Positions 18,292 to 27,605 of a stretch of DNA of 64,000 bases are shown piece after piece. The DNA comes from Desulfurobacterium pacificum (GTDB taxonomy: Bacteria > Aquificota > Aquificia > Desulfurobacteriales > Desulfurobacteriaceae), in the NCBI RefSeq assembly GCF_900182835.1, contig NZ_FXUB01000003.1, positions 1 through 64,000 on the forward strand, read 5' to 3'. The notes under the pieces are model-generated. The model searched no databases and was not told the origin of the DNA. It worked only from the letters and a program-made list of their open reading frames with translations. Numbering within the stretch: the stretch's first letter is position 1; each line of letters begins with the position of its first letter. The translations under genes were made by a program, and so were the position numbers.

Positions 18292-18795
18292 TTACTTGAG
18301 ACCTAACTTTTGTTTTGCGTATTCCATAAGTCCGCCTGCTTCCATGATTTTTCTTATGTCCGGCGGAATTGGGTTGGCTTTGAATTCTGTTCCTTTTGTT
18401 ACGTTTTTGATTACGCCGGTTTCCGGGTTTATTTCAACGATGTCTCCTTCTTCTATTCCTTCTACAGCTTCTGGAGATTCAAATATTGGAAGACCGATGT
18501 TGATACAGTTTCTGTAAAAGATTCTTGCAAAGGATTTTGCTATTACTGCAGAAACGCCTGCTGCTTTTATGGCTATTGGAGCGTGCTCTCTTGAAGAACC
18601 GCAGCCGAAGTTCTTGCCGGCAACGATGATGTCGCCTTTTTGAACTTTATTGGGAAATTCCGGGTCTGCGTCTTCCATTACGTGTTTTGCTAATTCTTGA
18701 GGGTCTGAGGTGTTTAGGTATCTTGCGGGAATGATTTCGTCTGTGTTGATATCGTCACCGAATTTAAATGCTCTTCCTTTTAAGGTTTCGGACAT
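18292..18795 (-). CDS. leuD: 3-isopropylmalate dehydratase small subunit
   Basis: 167 residues, matching the short LeuD type of thermophiles and archaea. Signature segments are [17 protein letters not shown] and [17 protein letters not shown]. It pairs with LeuC (not in the window) to isomerise 2-isopropylmalate. It is the first gene of the leftward leu-asd operon, with GAGGA before ATG and a good promoter 32-60 bases upstream. Confidence 0.96.
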   Translation of the reverse strand: MSETLKGRAFKFGDDINTDEIIPARYLNTSDPQELAKHVMEDADPEFPNKVQKGDIIVAGKNFGCGSSREHAPIAIKAAGVSAVIAKSFARIFYRNCINIGLPIFESPEAVEGIEEGDIVEINPETGVIKNVTKGTEFKANPIPPDIRKIMEAGGLMEYAKQKLGLK

Positions 18796-18826
18796 TTGTT
18801 CCTCCTGAGATAAACTTGTTAGGGGA

Positions 18827-18855
18827 ATTATAGCTTGTGAAGGAGGGAAGGTAAA
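18827..18855 (-). promoter_or_regulatory. Promoter for leuD-leuB-asd operon
   Basis: On the minus strand, TTTACC, a 17-base spacer and a perfect TATAAT. It is placed 31 bases before the leuD ATG and downstream of the tRNA-Gly gene. Confidence 0.7.
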
Positions 18856-18885
18856 TGGTGGGGATTTTAGGAGGGGAAAATAAAA

Positions 18886-18962
18886 TGGAGCGGGCGACGG
18901 GATTCGAACCCGCGACCCTCAGCTTGGAAGGCTGATGCTCTAGCCAGCTGAGCTACGCCCGC
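18886..18962 (-). tRNA. trnG: tRNA-Gly (TCC)
   Basis: A 77-base cloverleaf with acceptor GCGGGCG/CGCCCGC, anticodon loop CTTCCAA (TCC) and encoded CCA. It is the last member of the Thr-Tyr-fMet-Gly cluster. Confidence 0.95.
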
Positions 18963-18966
18963 TCAT

Positions 18967-19043
<77 letters not shown>

Positions 19044-19047
19044 TCAG

Positions 19048-19133
19048 TGGTGGAGGGGGCAGGATTCGAACCTGCGTAGGCGTAAGCCGGCGGATTTACA
19101 GTCCGCTGCCTTTGACCACTCGGCCACCCCTCC
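19048..19133 (-). tRNA. trnY: tRNA-Tyr (GTA)
   Basis: 86 bases with a long variable arm, acceptor GGAGGGG/CCCCTCC, anticodon loop CTGTAAA (GTA) and encoded CCA. Confidence 0.95.
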
Positions 19134-19138
19134 ACGTA

Positions 19139-19215
19139 TGGTGCCGGCTGAGGGAGTCGAACCCCCGACCTGGTGATTACAAGTCACCCGCTCTAGCCAG
19201 CTGAGCTAAGCCGGC
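19139..19215 (-). tRNA. trnT: tRNA-Thr (TGT)
   Basis: 77 bases with acceptor GCCGGCT/AGCCGGC, anticodon loop CTTGTAA (TGT) and encoded CCA. It is the first tRNA of the cluster, just downstream of a strong promoter. Confidence 0.95.
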
Positions 19216-19233
19216 ACATCGTGGACGCAGAAT

Positions 19234-19261
19234 AATATAGGTTTCAGCTTGTGGCTGTCAA
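19234..19261 (-). promoter_or_regulatory. Promoter for the Thr-Tyr-fMet-Gly tRNA cluster
   Basis: On the minus strand, a perfect TTGACA, a 16-base spacer and TATATT, ending 18 bases before tRNA-Thr. The -35 box lies inside the last codons of pdxA, so this promoter overlaps coding sequence. Confidence 0.75.
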
Positions 19262-20182
19262 GAGGTCTATTGCCGTTTTTACGGCTAACTGGAAGCTTTC
19301 AGGGTTTGCTATGCCTTTGCCTGCTATGTCGTAGGCTGTTCCGTGGTCAACGGAAGTTCTGATTACGGGAAGTCCTAACGTTACGTTTACCGAGTTTCCG
19401 AACCCCAAAAGTTTTATTGGAATTAGTCCCTGGTCGTGATACATGCAGAGGACTACGTCAAACTCTCCTTTTACGGCTCTTACAAAGACGGTATCTGAGG
19501 AGATGGGTCCTACGGCGTTTATTCCTTCACTTTTTGCCTTTTCTACTGCCGGCGCGATTATTTTTATTTCTTCGTCTCCGAACAGTCCACCTTCGCCTGC
19601 GTGGGGGTTGAGAGCTGCAACGGCGATTTTTGGGTTTTTGAGGGTTTTGTGGATGAGGTGGAGGGTGGTGAGGATTTTTTCTTCGGTGATGAGTTTAGGA
19701 ACGTCTTTTAGAGCTACGTGGGTGGTTACTAAAACGACTTTCAGCTTTTCGTTTGCCAGCATCATTGCAAAGTTTTTTGTGCCAAAGAGGTGAGCTAAAA
19801 ATTCTGTGTGGCCGGGGAATTTAAATCCGCCCTTTGCTGCGGTTTCTTTGTTTATGGGGAGGGTAACGATTGCGCTTATTTTTCCTTTTTTAGCGTCTTC
19901 AACTGCTTTTTTTATGTACTCTATCTGTGCTTTGGCTGCGTCAAAGTCTGGTTTTCCAGGAACTGTTGTTTTAAGCGGATAGGTTTCTATTAAGCTGGCG
20001 TTTGGGGGTAGATTGAAAGGAAGATTTAACGCTTTAGCGTAGTATGAAAGGGCGCTTTTAGAGCCGTAGATAAGGAATTTATAGGGAAGGGAGCGAAGGA
20101 AGTTTAGAGATTTTAATAGTATTTCGCTCCCTACGCCTGAAGGGTCACCTAACGTTATGCCTATTGCTGTTGGTTGTTGTAT
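19244..20182 (-). CDS. pdxA: 4-hydroxythreonine-4-phosphate dehydrogenase, likely AUA start
   Basis: 312 residues if read from ATA at 20182; E. coli PdxA has 329. The N-terminus [20 protein letters not shown] matches the PdxA start. Later signatures are VTLPINKETAAKGGFKFPGHTEFLA and LCMYHDQGLIPIKLLGF. The frame has no ATG, GTG or TTG between an upstream in-frame TGA and the internal ATG at 19765, which would delete the first 139 residues. An AGGAGG lies exactly 7 bases before the ATA. It makes the precursor of pyridoxal phosphate. It overlaps the coiled-coil gene by 22 bases. A sequencing error (ATG read as ATA) is the main alternative. Confidence 0.9.
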   Translation of the reverse strand: MQQPTAIGITLGDPSGVGSEILLKSLNFLRSLPYKFLIYGSKSALSYYAKALNLPFNLPPNASLIETYPLKTTVPGKPDFDAAKAQIEYIKKAVEDAKKGKISAIVTLPINKETAAKGGFKFPGHTEFLAHLFGTKNFAMMLANEKLKVVLVTTHVALKDVPKLITEEKILTTLHLIHKTLKNPKIAVAALNPHAGEGGLFGDEEIKIIAPAVEKAKSEGINAVGPISSDTVFVRAVKGEFDVVLCMYHDQGLIPIKLLGFGNSVNVTLGLPVIRTSVDHGTAYDIAGKGIANPESFQLAVKTAIDLLTATS

Positions 20183-20445
20183 TTTTCTACCTCCTGAAGG
20201 GTTTCCTCTGCTCTTCTTAAGAATTCAGAAGCTATTTTTTCGCTTAGGTTTTTGAGGTCGTTGCTGAGCTGACGGAGTTTGTATTTTAGCTCTATGTTTT
20301 CCTGTTCTAACTCTTCTACTCTGTTTTCAAGGTTTGCGATTTTTTCTTCATACTGCTGGACGAGCCCTGTTACGAAGCTGTTTATGTAGCTGTTAAGTTT
20401 TTCAAGTTCGTTTTTAACTTCCTGATTTATGTTTACGTTATCCAT
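20161..20445 (-). CDS. Small coiled-coil protein, function unknown
   Basis: 94 residues, almost entirely alpha-helical with heptad hydrophobic spacing (about residues 9-85), rich in Glu, Lys, Gln and Asn, with no membrane segment or cysteine. ATG follows GGAGGG. It overlaps ribBA by 8 bases and pdxA by 22 bases, so it is translationally tied to B-vitamin genes. It resembles division-associated coiled coils such as ZapB only in general composition; I do not recognise a family. Confidence 0.75.
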   Translation of the reverse strand: MDNVNINQEVKNELEKLNSYINSFVTGLVQQYEEKIANLENRVEELEQENIELKYKLRQLSNDLKNLSEKIASEFLRRAEETLQEVEKYNNQQQ

Positions 20446-21676
20446 TGTTTCCCTCCTTTAGGTTTAATAGGTGTCCTAACTTTTCTTTTTTTGTTTTAAG
20501 ATAATTTATGTTGTGTTCGCAAATTCCAACTTCTAACGGAACTCTTTCAACGATTTCAAGACCGTAACCTTCAAGCCCGATGAGTTTTTTGGGGTTGTTT
20601 GTCATCAGGCGCATCTTTCTGACGCCTAAATCTCTTAATATCTGCGCGCCTATGCCGAAATCTCTCATATCGGCTGGGAAGCCTAACTTTTCATTCGCTT
20701 CTACCGTGTCAAAGCCGTGGTCTTGAAGATGGTAAGCTTTGATTTTGTTGACGAGCCCTATGCCCCTGCCTTCCTGCCTTAGGTAAACGATAACGCCTTT
20801 GCCTTCTTTTGAAATCATTTCCATTGCCTTGTGAAGCTGGGAGCGGCAGTCGCACTTTAAAGAGCCGAAGACGTCGCCTGTGAGGCATTCAGAGTGGACT
20901 CTTACCAAAACGGGTTCGTCCCCTTTTATTTCACCCATTGTAAGGGCTACGTGTTCTTTGCCGTCAACGAGGGAGGTGTAGGCGTGGATTTTCCAGGTGC
21001 CGTAAGGTGTTGGGAGGTTCGCTTCAGCTTCTTTCCTTACTAAGCTTTCGCTTTTCATTCTGTATTCTATAAGGTCGGCGATGGAGATGATTTTTAGGTT
21101 GTGCTTGCGGGCGTAATCTATCAATTTGGGAAGGCGCATCATAGTGCCGTCTTCATCCATAATTTCGCAGATAACGCCTGCCGGGTAGAGCCCTGCGAGT
21201 CTTGCAAGGTCAACGGCTGCTTCTGTATGTCCTGAGCGTTTAAGAACTCCTCCCTTTCTTGCGCGCAAGGGGAAGACGTGACCGGGCTTCACGAAATCTT
21301 CTGGTTTGGCGTCTGGAGAAACTGCTCTTTTTATAGTTATTGCTCTATCGTGTGCAGAAATACCGGTAGTAGTTCCAAACTTGGGGTGAGCGTCAACAGA
21401 AACACAAAAGGCTGTTTCTTTAGGGTCTGTTGGTTTAGGAGTCATGGGTTCAAAGCCTAATTCGTCACACCTTTCTTCTGGAAGAGCAAGGCAGATTAAT
21501 CCCCTTCCGAACTTTGCCATAAAGTTTATGGCTTCTGGCGTTACTTTTTCTGCTGCTATTACCAAGTCGCCTTCATTTTCTCTATTAGGGTCATCAACGA
21601 CTATAACAATATTTCCTTTCCTAATTTCTTCTATTGCTTCTTCCACTCTGTCTAAGGGGAATCTGCCCTTTACCAT
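20438..21676 (-). CDS. ribBA: Bifunctional 3,4-dihydroxy-2-butanone-4-phosphate synthase / GTP cyclohydrolase II
   Basis: 412 residues with two fused enzymes. The N-terminal RibB domain (about 1-205) has [16 protein letters not shown] and GHVFPLRAR. The C-terminal RibA domain has the zinc cysteines in [14 protein letters not shown] and the motif RQEGRGIGL. Both start riboflavin synthesis, from ribulose 5-phosphate and GTP. The gene begins immediately after clpP (one base apart) and overlaps the coiled-coil gene. Confidence 0.97.
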   Translation of the reverse strand: MVKGRFPLDRVEEAIEEIRKGNIVIVVDDPNRENEGDLVIAAEKVTPEAINFMAKFGRGLICLALPEERCDELGFEPMTPKPTDPKETAFCVSVDAHPKFGTTTGISAHDRAITIKRAVSPDAKPEDFVKPGHVFPLRARKGGVLKRSGHTEAAVDLARLAGLYPAGVICEIMDEDGTMMRLPKLIDYARKHNLKIISIADLIEYRMKSESLVRKEAEANLPTPYGTWKIHAYTSLVDGKEHVALTMGEIKGDEPVLVRVHSECLTGDVFGSLKCDCRSQLHKAMEMISKEGKGVIVYLRQEGRGIGLVNKIKAYHLQDHGFDTVEANEKLGFPADMRDFGIGAQILRDLGVRKMRLMTNNPKKLIGLEGYGLEIVERVPLEVGICEHNINYLKTKKEKLGHLLNLKEGNNG

Positions 21677-22279
21677 TTATTCTCCTCTCTTTGTGAGGAC
21701 TTTGTCTATTATGCCGTATTCTTTTGCTTCTTCAGCGCTCATAAAGAAGTCTCTGTCTGTATCTTTTTCTATTTTTCTCAGGGATTGTCCTGTGTGTTTT
21801 GAAAGTATTTCGTTGAGCATTTTCTTAAGTCTTAAGATTTCTTTAGCGTGAATTTCTATGTCTTTTGCCTGTCCTTGAAATCCACCTAATGGCTGGTGAA
21901 TCATTATGCGGGCGTGAGGCAGAGCAAATCTTTTACCTTTAGCCCCTGCTGCTAAAAGGACTGCACCCATGCTTGCTGCCTGTCCCATGCATATCGTTAC
22001 AACGTCCGGTTTAATGTATTGCATGGTGTCGTATATGGCGAGTCCTGCAGTTACCACTCCACCGGGGCTGTTTATGTAAAGGTAAATGTCTTTTTCAGGG
22101 TCTTCTGCCTCTAAAAAGAGGAGTTGAGCTACTATAAGGTTTGCGATGTGGTCATCTATTGGCGTTCCGAGCATTATGATTCTGTCTTTTAAAAGTCTTG
22201 AATAGATATCGTAAGCTCTTTCGCCTCTACCTGTTTGTTCAATAACTATGGGAACGAACTGATTTAAGATTTCTTCCAT
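21677..22279 (-). CDS. clpP: ATP-dependent Clp protease proteolytic subunit
   Basis: 200 residues. The catalytic triad is visible as Ser103 (GQAASMGA), His128 ([10 protein letters not shown]) and Asp177 (DTDRDFFMS). It forms the 14-mer peptidase that works with ClpX or ClpA. ATG follows GGAGGAA. It is upstream of ribBA with no gap. Confidence 0.97.
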   Translation of the reverse strand: MEEILNQFVPIVIEQTGRGERAYDIYSRLLKDRIIMLGTPIDDHIANLIVAQLLFLEAEDPEKDIYLYINSPGGVVTAGLAIYDTMQYIKPDVVTICMGQAASMGAVLLAAGAKGKRFALPHARIMIHQPLGGFQGQAKDIEIHAKEILRLKKMLNEILSKHTGQSLRKIEKDTDRDFFMSAEEAKEYGIIDKVLTKRGE

Positions 22280-22326
22280 CTGATTCCTCCAGTGTGCTTT
22301 TTGAATTAATAAATCTATGCAAATTT

Positions 22327-23838
22327 TTAGGTTGTGGTTTCTCTGTAACTTAAAGCTTCTGCTATGTGTTTTAATTCTATCGTGTCGCAGCTATCAAGGT
22401 CTGCTATTGTTCGCGATAACTTCAGAATTCTGTTAAAACTTCTTGCAGAAAGTCCGAAGGATTTGACAGCCTGAAGGAGCATATTTTCTGCTTCCTGCGT
22501 TAGTTTGCAGAACTGCTTTATCTCTTTTCTTCCCATTTGACTGTTGAATTTGATTTTTGAGTTTTGAAAGCGTTTCTTTTGAATTTCGTGAGCTTTGATT
22601 ACTCTTTCCCTTATCTTTTCTGATGATTCTCCTTCTCTTTTGTCTTTTAACTCTTCTGGTTTAACTGCTGGAACAGTTATGTGAATGTCTATCCTGTCCA
22701 TAATAGGACCCGAGATTTTTGACATGTATTTCTTTATTTGATGGGGGGAACAGGTGCATTGGTGGACAGAGTCGGGGAAACCGTAGTATCCGCACGGGCA
22801 AGGGTTGGAGGCGCCGACCAGTGAAAAGCGGGCAGGGAAAGTGTAGGTGCCGGAAGCCCTTGAAATTGTGACAAAACCGTCTTCTAACGGTTGTCTTAAG
22901 GATTCTAAAGCTGAGCGTTTAAATTCTGCCATTTCGTCTAAAAATAAAACGCCGTTATGTGCAAGGCTCACTTCACCAGGTTTTACAGAGTTACCGCCAC
23001 CAATCAGAGAAACGTCAGAGCATAGTGCGTGAGGGCTGCGGAAAGGTCTTGAAGCAACGGGGATTTCTGACGTTAACCCTGCCACGCTGTATATTTTACT
23101 AGTTTCTACGATTTCTTCTTCTGTCATTGGAGGAAGTATTGTGGGGAGTCTTCTTGCTAACATCGTTTTTCCAGAACCAGGAGGACCCACCATAAATACG
23201 TTGTGATGTCCTGCTGCAGCTATTTCCAGAGCCCTTTTAGCCTGATACTGTCCTACAATTTCTGACATATCAACGTTAAAAGAAAAGCGGTTGTATATTT
23301 CCTTTTTCTCTGCTGGTGGTATTTGGATGTCGCCGTTTAAGAAGGCAGCAGTTTCTACTAAATTTTTTACGGGGATAATTTCTATTCCTTCAATGAGCAA
23401 AGCTTCTTCAACGTTTTCCGGCGGGACGATGAGTCCTTTAAATCCTTCCTTTTTTGCCATTATGGCGGCAGGCAATACGCCTTTGACTCTGTTTACCTCC
23501 CCTTTTAAACCCAATTCTCCAGCTATTACGTATTCGTTTAGTTTATCCTGAGAGAGAATGCTGGAGCTGGCAAGAATTGCAAGGGCTATGGGGAGGTCGT
23601 ACAGCGTTCCTTCTTTCTTTAGGTCTGCCGGTGCGAGGTTAACGACGATTCTTTTTGTGGGGTATGGATAGCCGGAATTTATTATTGCTGCACGGACTCT
23701 TTCTCTGCTTTCTTTTACTGCTGAATCTGGTAAGCCCACTACGGTTGTGCCGGGAAGCCCTCTGCTTGCGTCAACTTCAACGGTGACTTTAACGGCTTCA
23801 ACTCCTAAAGTAGTAAAGCTCCAGGTTTTTGAAACCAT
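22327..23838 (-). CDS. comM: ComM/YifB family Mg-chelatase-like AAA+ ATPase
   Basis: 503 residues. The N-terminal Lon-S5-like fold domain runs to about residue 165, then an AAA+ core with Walker [16 protein letters not shown] and Walker [12 protein letters not shown]. Four cysteines in the NPCPCGYYG and CTCS segments are typical, as is the Mg-chelatase C-terminal domain. ComM is a hexameric helicase that aids branch migration in natural transformation. It shares a stop/start overlap with the secreted-protein gene upstream. Confidence 0.93.
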   Translation of the reverse strand: MVSKTWSFTTLGVEAVKVTVEVDASRGLPGTTVVGLPDSAVKESRERVRAAIINSGYPYPTKRIVVNLAPADLKKEGTLYDLPIALAILASSSILSQDKLNEYVIAGELGLKGEVNRVKGVLPAAIMAKKEGFKGLIVPPENVEEALLIEGIEIIPVKNLVETAAFLNGDIQIPPAEKKEIYNRFSFNVDMSEIVGQYQAKRALEIAAAGHHNVFMVGPPGSGKTMLARRLPTILPPMTEEEIVETSKIYSVAGLTSEIPVASRPFRSPHALCSDVSLIGGGNSVKPGEVSLAHNGVLFLDEMAEFKRSALESLRQPLEDGFVTISRASGTYTFPARFSLVGASNPCPCGYYGFPDSVHQCTCSPHQIKKYMSKISGPIMDRIDIHITVPAVKPEELKDKREGESSEKIRERVIKAHEIQKKRFQNSKIKFNSQMGRKEIKQFCKLTQEAENMLLQAVKSFGLSARSFNRILKLSRTIADLDSCDTIELKHIAEALSYRETTT

Positions 23839-24176
23839 TAACGCTCCCTTACGTTGCTCTGGTTGATTTTCCCTTCTTTGATAAATTCCAGCGAGAATGG
23901 CGGAGAAAGCTTTATCACGGTGTAGATAACTTCAATGGAATTATCCGGAAACTTTTTTGTGGGAGTAACAATTTGGGAATGCTTTAGTTTTCTTCCCTTA
24001 TAAACTTTTCCGTCAGGTGTAAAGAAGAAAACTTTAACGTTTTTACTTTTAGTTTTTAGCGTTATGAAAGGGCGGAAGTAGATAATGCCGTTTTTTTGAA
24101 ATCTTAACCATCCTGTTTCGTTGGCTAATGCGGGCAGTGAGAGTAGTAAAGTTAGTAGAATGAGAAAACTTTTCAC
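23838..24176 (-). CDS. Hypothetical secreted protein
   Basis: 112 residues from a GTG start. It has a clear signal peptide (MKSFLILLTLLLSLPALA, cleavage near residue 18) and a mature part rich in beta-strand, Lys and Phe with no cysteine. No family is recognised. The stop overlaps the comM start, so the two are probably co-translated; whether they are functionally related is unknown. Confidence 0.7.
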   Translation of the reverse strand: MKSFLILLTLLLSLPALANETGWLRFQKNGIIYFRPFITLKTKSKNVKVFFFTPDGKVYKGRKLKHSQIVTPTKKFPDNSIEVIYTVIKLSPPFSLEFIKEGKINQSNVRER

Positions 24177-24202
24177 ATCCCACCTTTGTTTTTATGTTTA
24201 AA

Positions 24203-24279
24203 TGGTCGGGGCGACCCGACTTGAACGGGCGACCTCTGGCCCCCCATGCCAGCGCGCTACCAGGCTACGCCACGCCCCG
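24203..24279 (-). tRNA. trnP: tRNA-Pro (GGG)
   Basis: 77 bases with acceptor CGGGGCG/CGCCCCG, anticodon stem CTGGC/GCCAG, loop ATGGGGG (anticodon GGG) and encoded CCA. Confidence 0.93.
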
Positions 24280-24291
24280 ACGCAAGCTATA

Positions 24292-24319
24292 AATATAGCG
24301 TGTTTATATTGTGTTGCAA
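24292..24319 (-). promoter_or_regulatory. Promoter for tRNA-Pro(GGG)
   Basis: On the minus strand, TTGCAA, a 16-base spacer and TATATT, ending 13 bases before the tRNA. The layout is the same as for the other two tRNA promoters in the window. Confidence 0.65.
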
Positions 24320-24320
24320 G

Positions 24321-26174
24321 TTATTCTATAGTCATTATTGCTTCATCTGGGTTAACGTTGTCACCTACCTGAACGTAGATTGCTTTAACCGTTCCGCTGA
24401 TTGGAGCGTGAAGTTCGTTCTGCATTTTCATCGCTTCTACAACTGCAACGACGTCACCTTCGTTTACCTTATCTCCTTCTTTTACCTTTATGTCAACTAC
24501 TTTTGCAGGCATTGGTGATGTTACGTCTCCTTCTTTCGTTGCCCTTGGACGCTTGGAAGAGCTTGTGAGTTCTCCTTTAATTTCAACCTCTTCGCCGGTT
24601 GGAACGACTTCAACTAACGGTTCAACCATAACTTCTTCAAGCCTTCCGTCAATCTTAATGAAGTAAGGTTTTTTGCCGTCTTTTCTGTGTCCTACACCTG
24701 CAATCTTTACGTGGTAGCTTTCGCCGTGAACGTTGACTATAAACTCTGTTGGAGCAAGCCTTTGAGGACATCTAGATTGTTCTTCTTCTTCCATATCGTG
24801 AAGGTCTTCTTCGGAAATTGCCGGGATTTCTCCTTTTTCAACCTTTTCTCTCCATTCAAAGAACTCTTTTGCAACTTTCGGGAACAGGCAGTAGGAAAGA
24901 ACGTCTTCCTCGCTTCTTGCAAGGTCTTTTATCTCTTCTCTGCACTTATCAAGTTCAGGCTGTAAGAGGTCTGCCGGTCTGCAAGTGATAGGTTCTTCGT
25001 CTCCTAACACTTTCTTTATGATTTCTTCTTTTATAGGTGCCGGCGGTCTTCCGTATAAGCCTTTTACGTAGTTTTTGGTTTCTTGAGTAATCATCTTGTA
25101 ACGTTCGCCTGCTAAGACGTTTAAAACTGCTTGAGTTCCAACTATCTGGCTTGTTGGCGTAACGAGTGGCGGGTATCCTAGGTCTTCTCTTACTCTTGGG
25201 ACTTCTTCTAAAACTTCTTCTAACTTGTCTAAAGCGCCCTGCTCTTTTAGCTGGTTGACGAGGTTTGAAATCATGCCGCCAGGTATCTGGTGTTCAAGAA
25301 CGGCTGCATCTATACCTTTAAAGTCTATGTCGTATTTCTTGTATTTCTTGCGGACTTCTTTAAAGTGGGCTGCCATTTTTTTCAGGGCTTCTTTGCTGAG
25401 GTCAACGCCGTAGCCGAACTCTTTTAGGACGTAAGCCATAGTTTCTGTTGCTGGATGGGAAGTATCAGAAGCAAGAGGTGAAATGGCAACGTCTATCATA
25501 TCTGCGCCGGCTTCTATTGCTTTAAGCTGAGCCATTTCTGCCATTCCGCTGGTGCAGTGAGTATGTATGTGAACGGGAAGTCCGACTTCTTTTTTCAGCG
25601 CTTTAACCAAAGAGTAAGCCTTTTCGGGTGAAAGAAGTCCTGCCATGTCTTTTATGGCTATGATGTCGGCGCCCATCTCTTTATATTCAAGGGCTAACTC
25701 TATGTAAAGGTCTTCGGTGTGGACAGGGCTTATCGTGTAAGAGATTGCACCTTCTACGATTTTGCCCATCTCTTTTGCCGTTTCTACGGCAACTTCTACG
25801 TTTCTTAAGTCGTTTAGGGCGTCAAAGATTCTGAAAACGTCTATACCGTTTTCCGCGGCTTTTCTGACGAAAGCTTTTACTACATCATCGGGATAGTGTC
25901 TGTAACCAACTAAGTTTTGCCCTCTTAAAAGCATTTGCAGGCGGGAGTTCGGCATGAGTTTTCTTAAAGTTCTCAGCCTTTCCCAGGGGTCTTCTCTTAA
26001 AAATCTCAGGCATACATCAAAGGTAGCACCGCCCCAGCATTCAACAGACCAAAAGCCCGCTTTGTCTATTACGGGGGCGATTTCTACCATATCTTTCGTT
26101 TTCATTCTCGTTGCAAAGAGCGACTGGTGGGCGTCTCTTAAGGTTACGTCTGTAAATTCTATCTTTCTTCCCAT
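24321..26174 (-). CDS. pycB: Pyruvate carboxylase subunit B (biotin-carrying; oxaloacetate-decarboxylase-alpha-like)
   Basis: 617 residues. The carboxyltransferase domain (TIM barrel) begins VTLRDAHQSLFATRMKT; a conserved PYC/OADA middle domain follows, with a C-terminal biotinyl domain in which the acceptor lysine is in VEAMKMQNEL. It transfers carboxyl from biotin to pyruvate, giving oxaloacetate. In Hydrogenobacter the close homologue CfiA acts on 2-oxoglutarate, so the acceptor substrate cannot be settled by reading. It is 12 bases downstream of pycA. No membrane decarboxylase subunits (OadB/G) are nearby, which favours a carboxylase. Confidence 0.88.
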   Translation of the reverse strand: MGRKIEFTDVTLRDAHQSLFATRMKTKDMVEIAPVIDKAGFWSVECWGGATFDVCLRFLREDPWERLRTLRKLMPNSRLQMLLRGQNLVGYRHYPDDVVKAFVRKAAENGIDVFRIFDALNDLRNVEVAVETAKEMGKIVEGAISYTISPVHTEDLYIELALEYKEMGADIIAIKDMAGLLSPEKAYSLVKALKKEVGLPVHIHTHCTSGMAEMAQLKAIEAGADMIDVAISPLASDTSHPATETMAYVLKEFGYGVDLSKEALKKMAAHFKEVRKKYKKYDIDFKGIDAAVLEHQIPGGMISNLVNQLKEQGALDKLEEVLEEVPRVREDLGYPPLVTPTSQIVGTQAVLNVLAGERYKMITQETKNYVKGLYGRPPAPIKEEIIKKVLGDEEPITCRPADLLQPELDKCREEIKDLARSEEDVLSYCLFPKVAKEFFEWREKVEKGEIPAISEEDLHDMEEEEQSRCPQRLAPTEFIVNVHGESYHVKIAGVGHRKDGKKPYFIKIDGRLEEVMVEPLVEVVPTGEEVEIKGELTSSSKRPRATKEGDVTSPMPAKVVDIKVKEGDKVNEGDVVAVVEAMKMQNELHAPISGTVKAIYVQVGDNVNPDEAIMTIE

Positions 26175-26186
26175 TCTTTCCTCCGT

Positions 26187-27605
26187 TTAAAGTCCATGGT
26201 GGGCAGCGATTGCTGCCGAGATTGCAAGCGCGAGGACTTCTGGGTCTGTTTCTTTGATGAATGTGAAGTCCTTGATTTTTCTATCTATGAATGAAGTGTC
26301 AAATTGTCCTTTGACGAATTCTGGGTCATTGAGAATCTTTTTGAAGAACGGTATTGTTGTTGGAACGCCTCTTATTACGAATTCCCCCAATGCTCTGCGG
26401 GAACGCCTTATGGTTTCGTCCCAGTTTCTTCCCCAGACTATCAGTTTTGCGACCATTGAGTCGTAGTAGGGGGGAATCTTGTAGCCTTTGTAAACGACGC
26501 CGTCTATACGGACGCCGATTCCGCCGGGGGAGTAGTAGGCTGTTATAGTTCCCGGGCATGGGACGAAGTCTCTTGTTGGGTCTTCTGCGTTTATTCTGAA
26601 CTGCATTGCAAAGCCGTATATGTTAACGTTTTTCTGTGAGAAGGATAGTCCCATTCCGGCGGCGATTCTTATCTGTTCCTGGACGATGTCTATACCTGTT
26701 ATTTCTTCTGTTATCGTGTGTTCTACCTGAAGTCTTGGGTTTACTTCCATAAAGTAGAAGTTGCCGTATTTGTCCATCAAGAATTCCCACGTTCCTGCGC
26801 CGTAGTAACCTATGGCTTTTGCCGCTTCTACGCATATTCTTCCGAGCCTTTCCCTCTGCCTTTTGGTTAGCACGGGAGAAGGTGCTATTTCAAGAACTTT
26901 CTGGTGTCTTCTCTGAAGGGAACAATCTCTTTCGCCTAAGTGGACGACGTTTCCGTGCTTGTCGGCTAATATCTGGATTTCGATGTGGCGGGGATTTTCT
27001 ATGTATTTCTCTATAAATACTTCGCCTTTACCGAAAGCTGCTTCTGCTTCTTTTACGGCTATTGTGAACTGGTTTTCCAACTCCTTTTCGTTTCTTGCAA
27101 CTCTCAATCCTCTACCGCCGCCGCCGTGCGCAGCTTTTATCATTACCGGGTAGCCTATCTTTTCGGCTATCTTCTTTGCTTCGCTTAAGTTTTCTATCGG
27201 CTCTTCGCTTCCTTCTGCAACGGGAACGCCTAATTCTTTCATTAGCTTTTTGGCTTCTATTTTTGAACCAAACATTTCAAGGTGTTTTGCGTCTGGTCCT
27301 ATAAATTCAACGCCGTGCTTTCTCGCGTAACGGGCAAAGTCTGCCCTTTCTGATAGAAATCCGTATCCGGGGTGGATTGCATCTGCGCCAGCTCTTTTTG
27401 CGATATCCACTATTCTGTAATAGTTTAGGTAGGCTTTTATTGGGTCACCGTGAATCAGGTAGGATTCGTCTGCTTTTTTAACGTGGAGAGAGTTTACGTC
27501 TGCTTCTGAATAGATTGCTACGGTTTTTATTCCTAATTCCTTGCAGGCTCTTATTATTCTCGTTGCTACTTCGCCTCTGTTGGCTATGAGAACTTTTTTA
27601 AACAT
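26187..27605 (-). CDS. pycA: Biotin carboxylase / pyruvate carboxylase subunit A
   Basis: 472 residues from the ATG giving MFKKVLIANRGEVATRI, with GGAGGG 8 bases upstream; a longer in-frame reading from 27683 would add 26 residues inside pgpA. ATP-grasp features include the glycine loop AAHGGGGRGLRV, GERDCSLQRRHQK and the catalytic MEVNPRLQVEHTITE. It carboxylates biotin with ATP and bicarbonate for PycB. The start overlaps the pgpA stop (TAATG). Confidence 0.93.
   Translation of the reverse strand: MFKKVLIANRGEVATRIIRACKELGIKTVAIYSEADVNSLHVKKADESYLIHGDPIKAYLNYYRIVDIAKRAGADAIHPGYGFLSERADFARYARKHGVEFIGPDAKHLEMFGSKIEAKKLMKELGVPVAEGSEEPIENLSEAKKIAEKIGYPVMIKAAHGGGGRGLRVARNEKELENQFTIAVKEAEAAFGKGEVFIEKYIENPRHIEIQILADKHGNVVHLGERDCSLQRRHQKVLEIAPSPVLTKRQRERLGRICVEAAKAIGYYGAGTWEFLMDKYGNFYFMEVNPRLQVEHTITEEITGIDIVQEQIRIAAGMGLSFSQKNVNIYGFAMQFRINAEDPTRDFVPCPGTITAYYSPGGIGVRIDGVVYKGYKIPPYYDSMVAKLIVWGRNWDETIRRSRRALGEFVIRGVPTTIPFFKKILNDPEFVKGQFDTSFIDRKIKDFTFIKETDPEVLALAISAAIAAHHGL

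Noticed and set aside
19244-19765. Short pdxA reading from the internal ATG (173 residues)
   Set aside because: The upstream 139 codons encode conserved PdxA sequence in the same frame, so the protein must start earlier.
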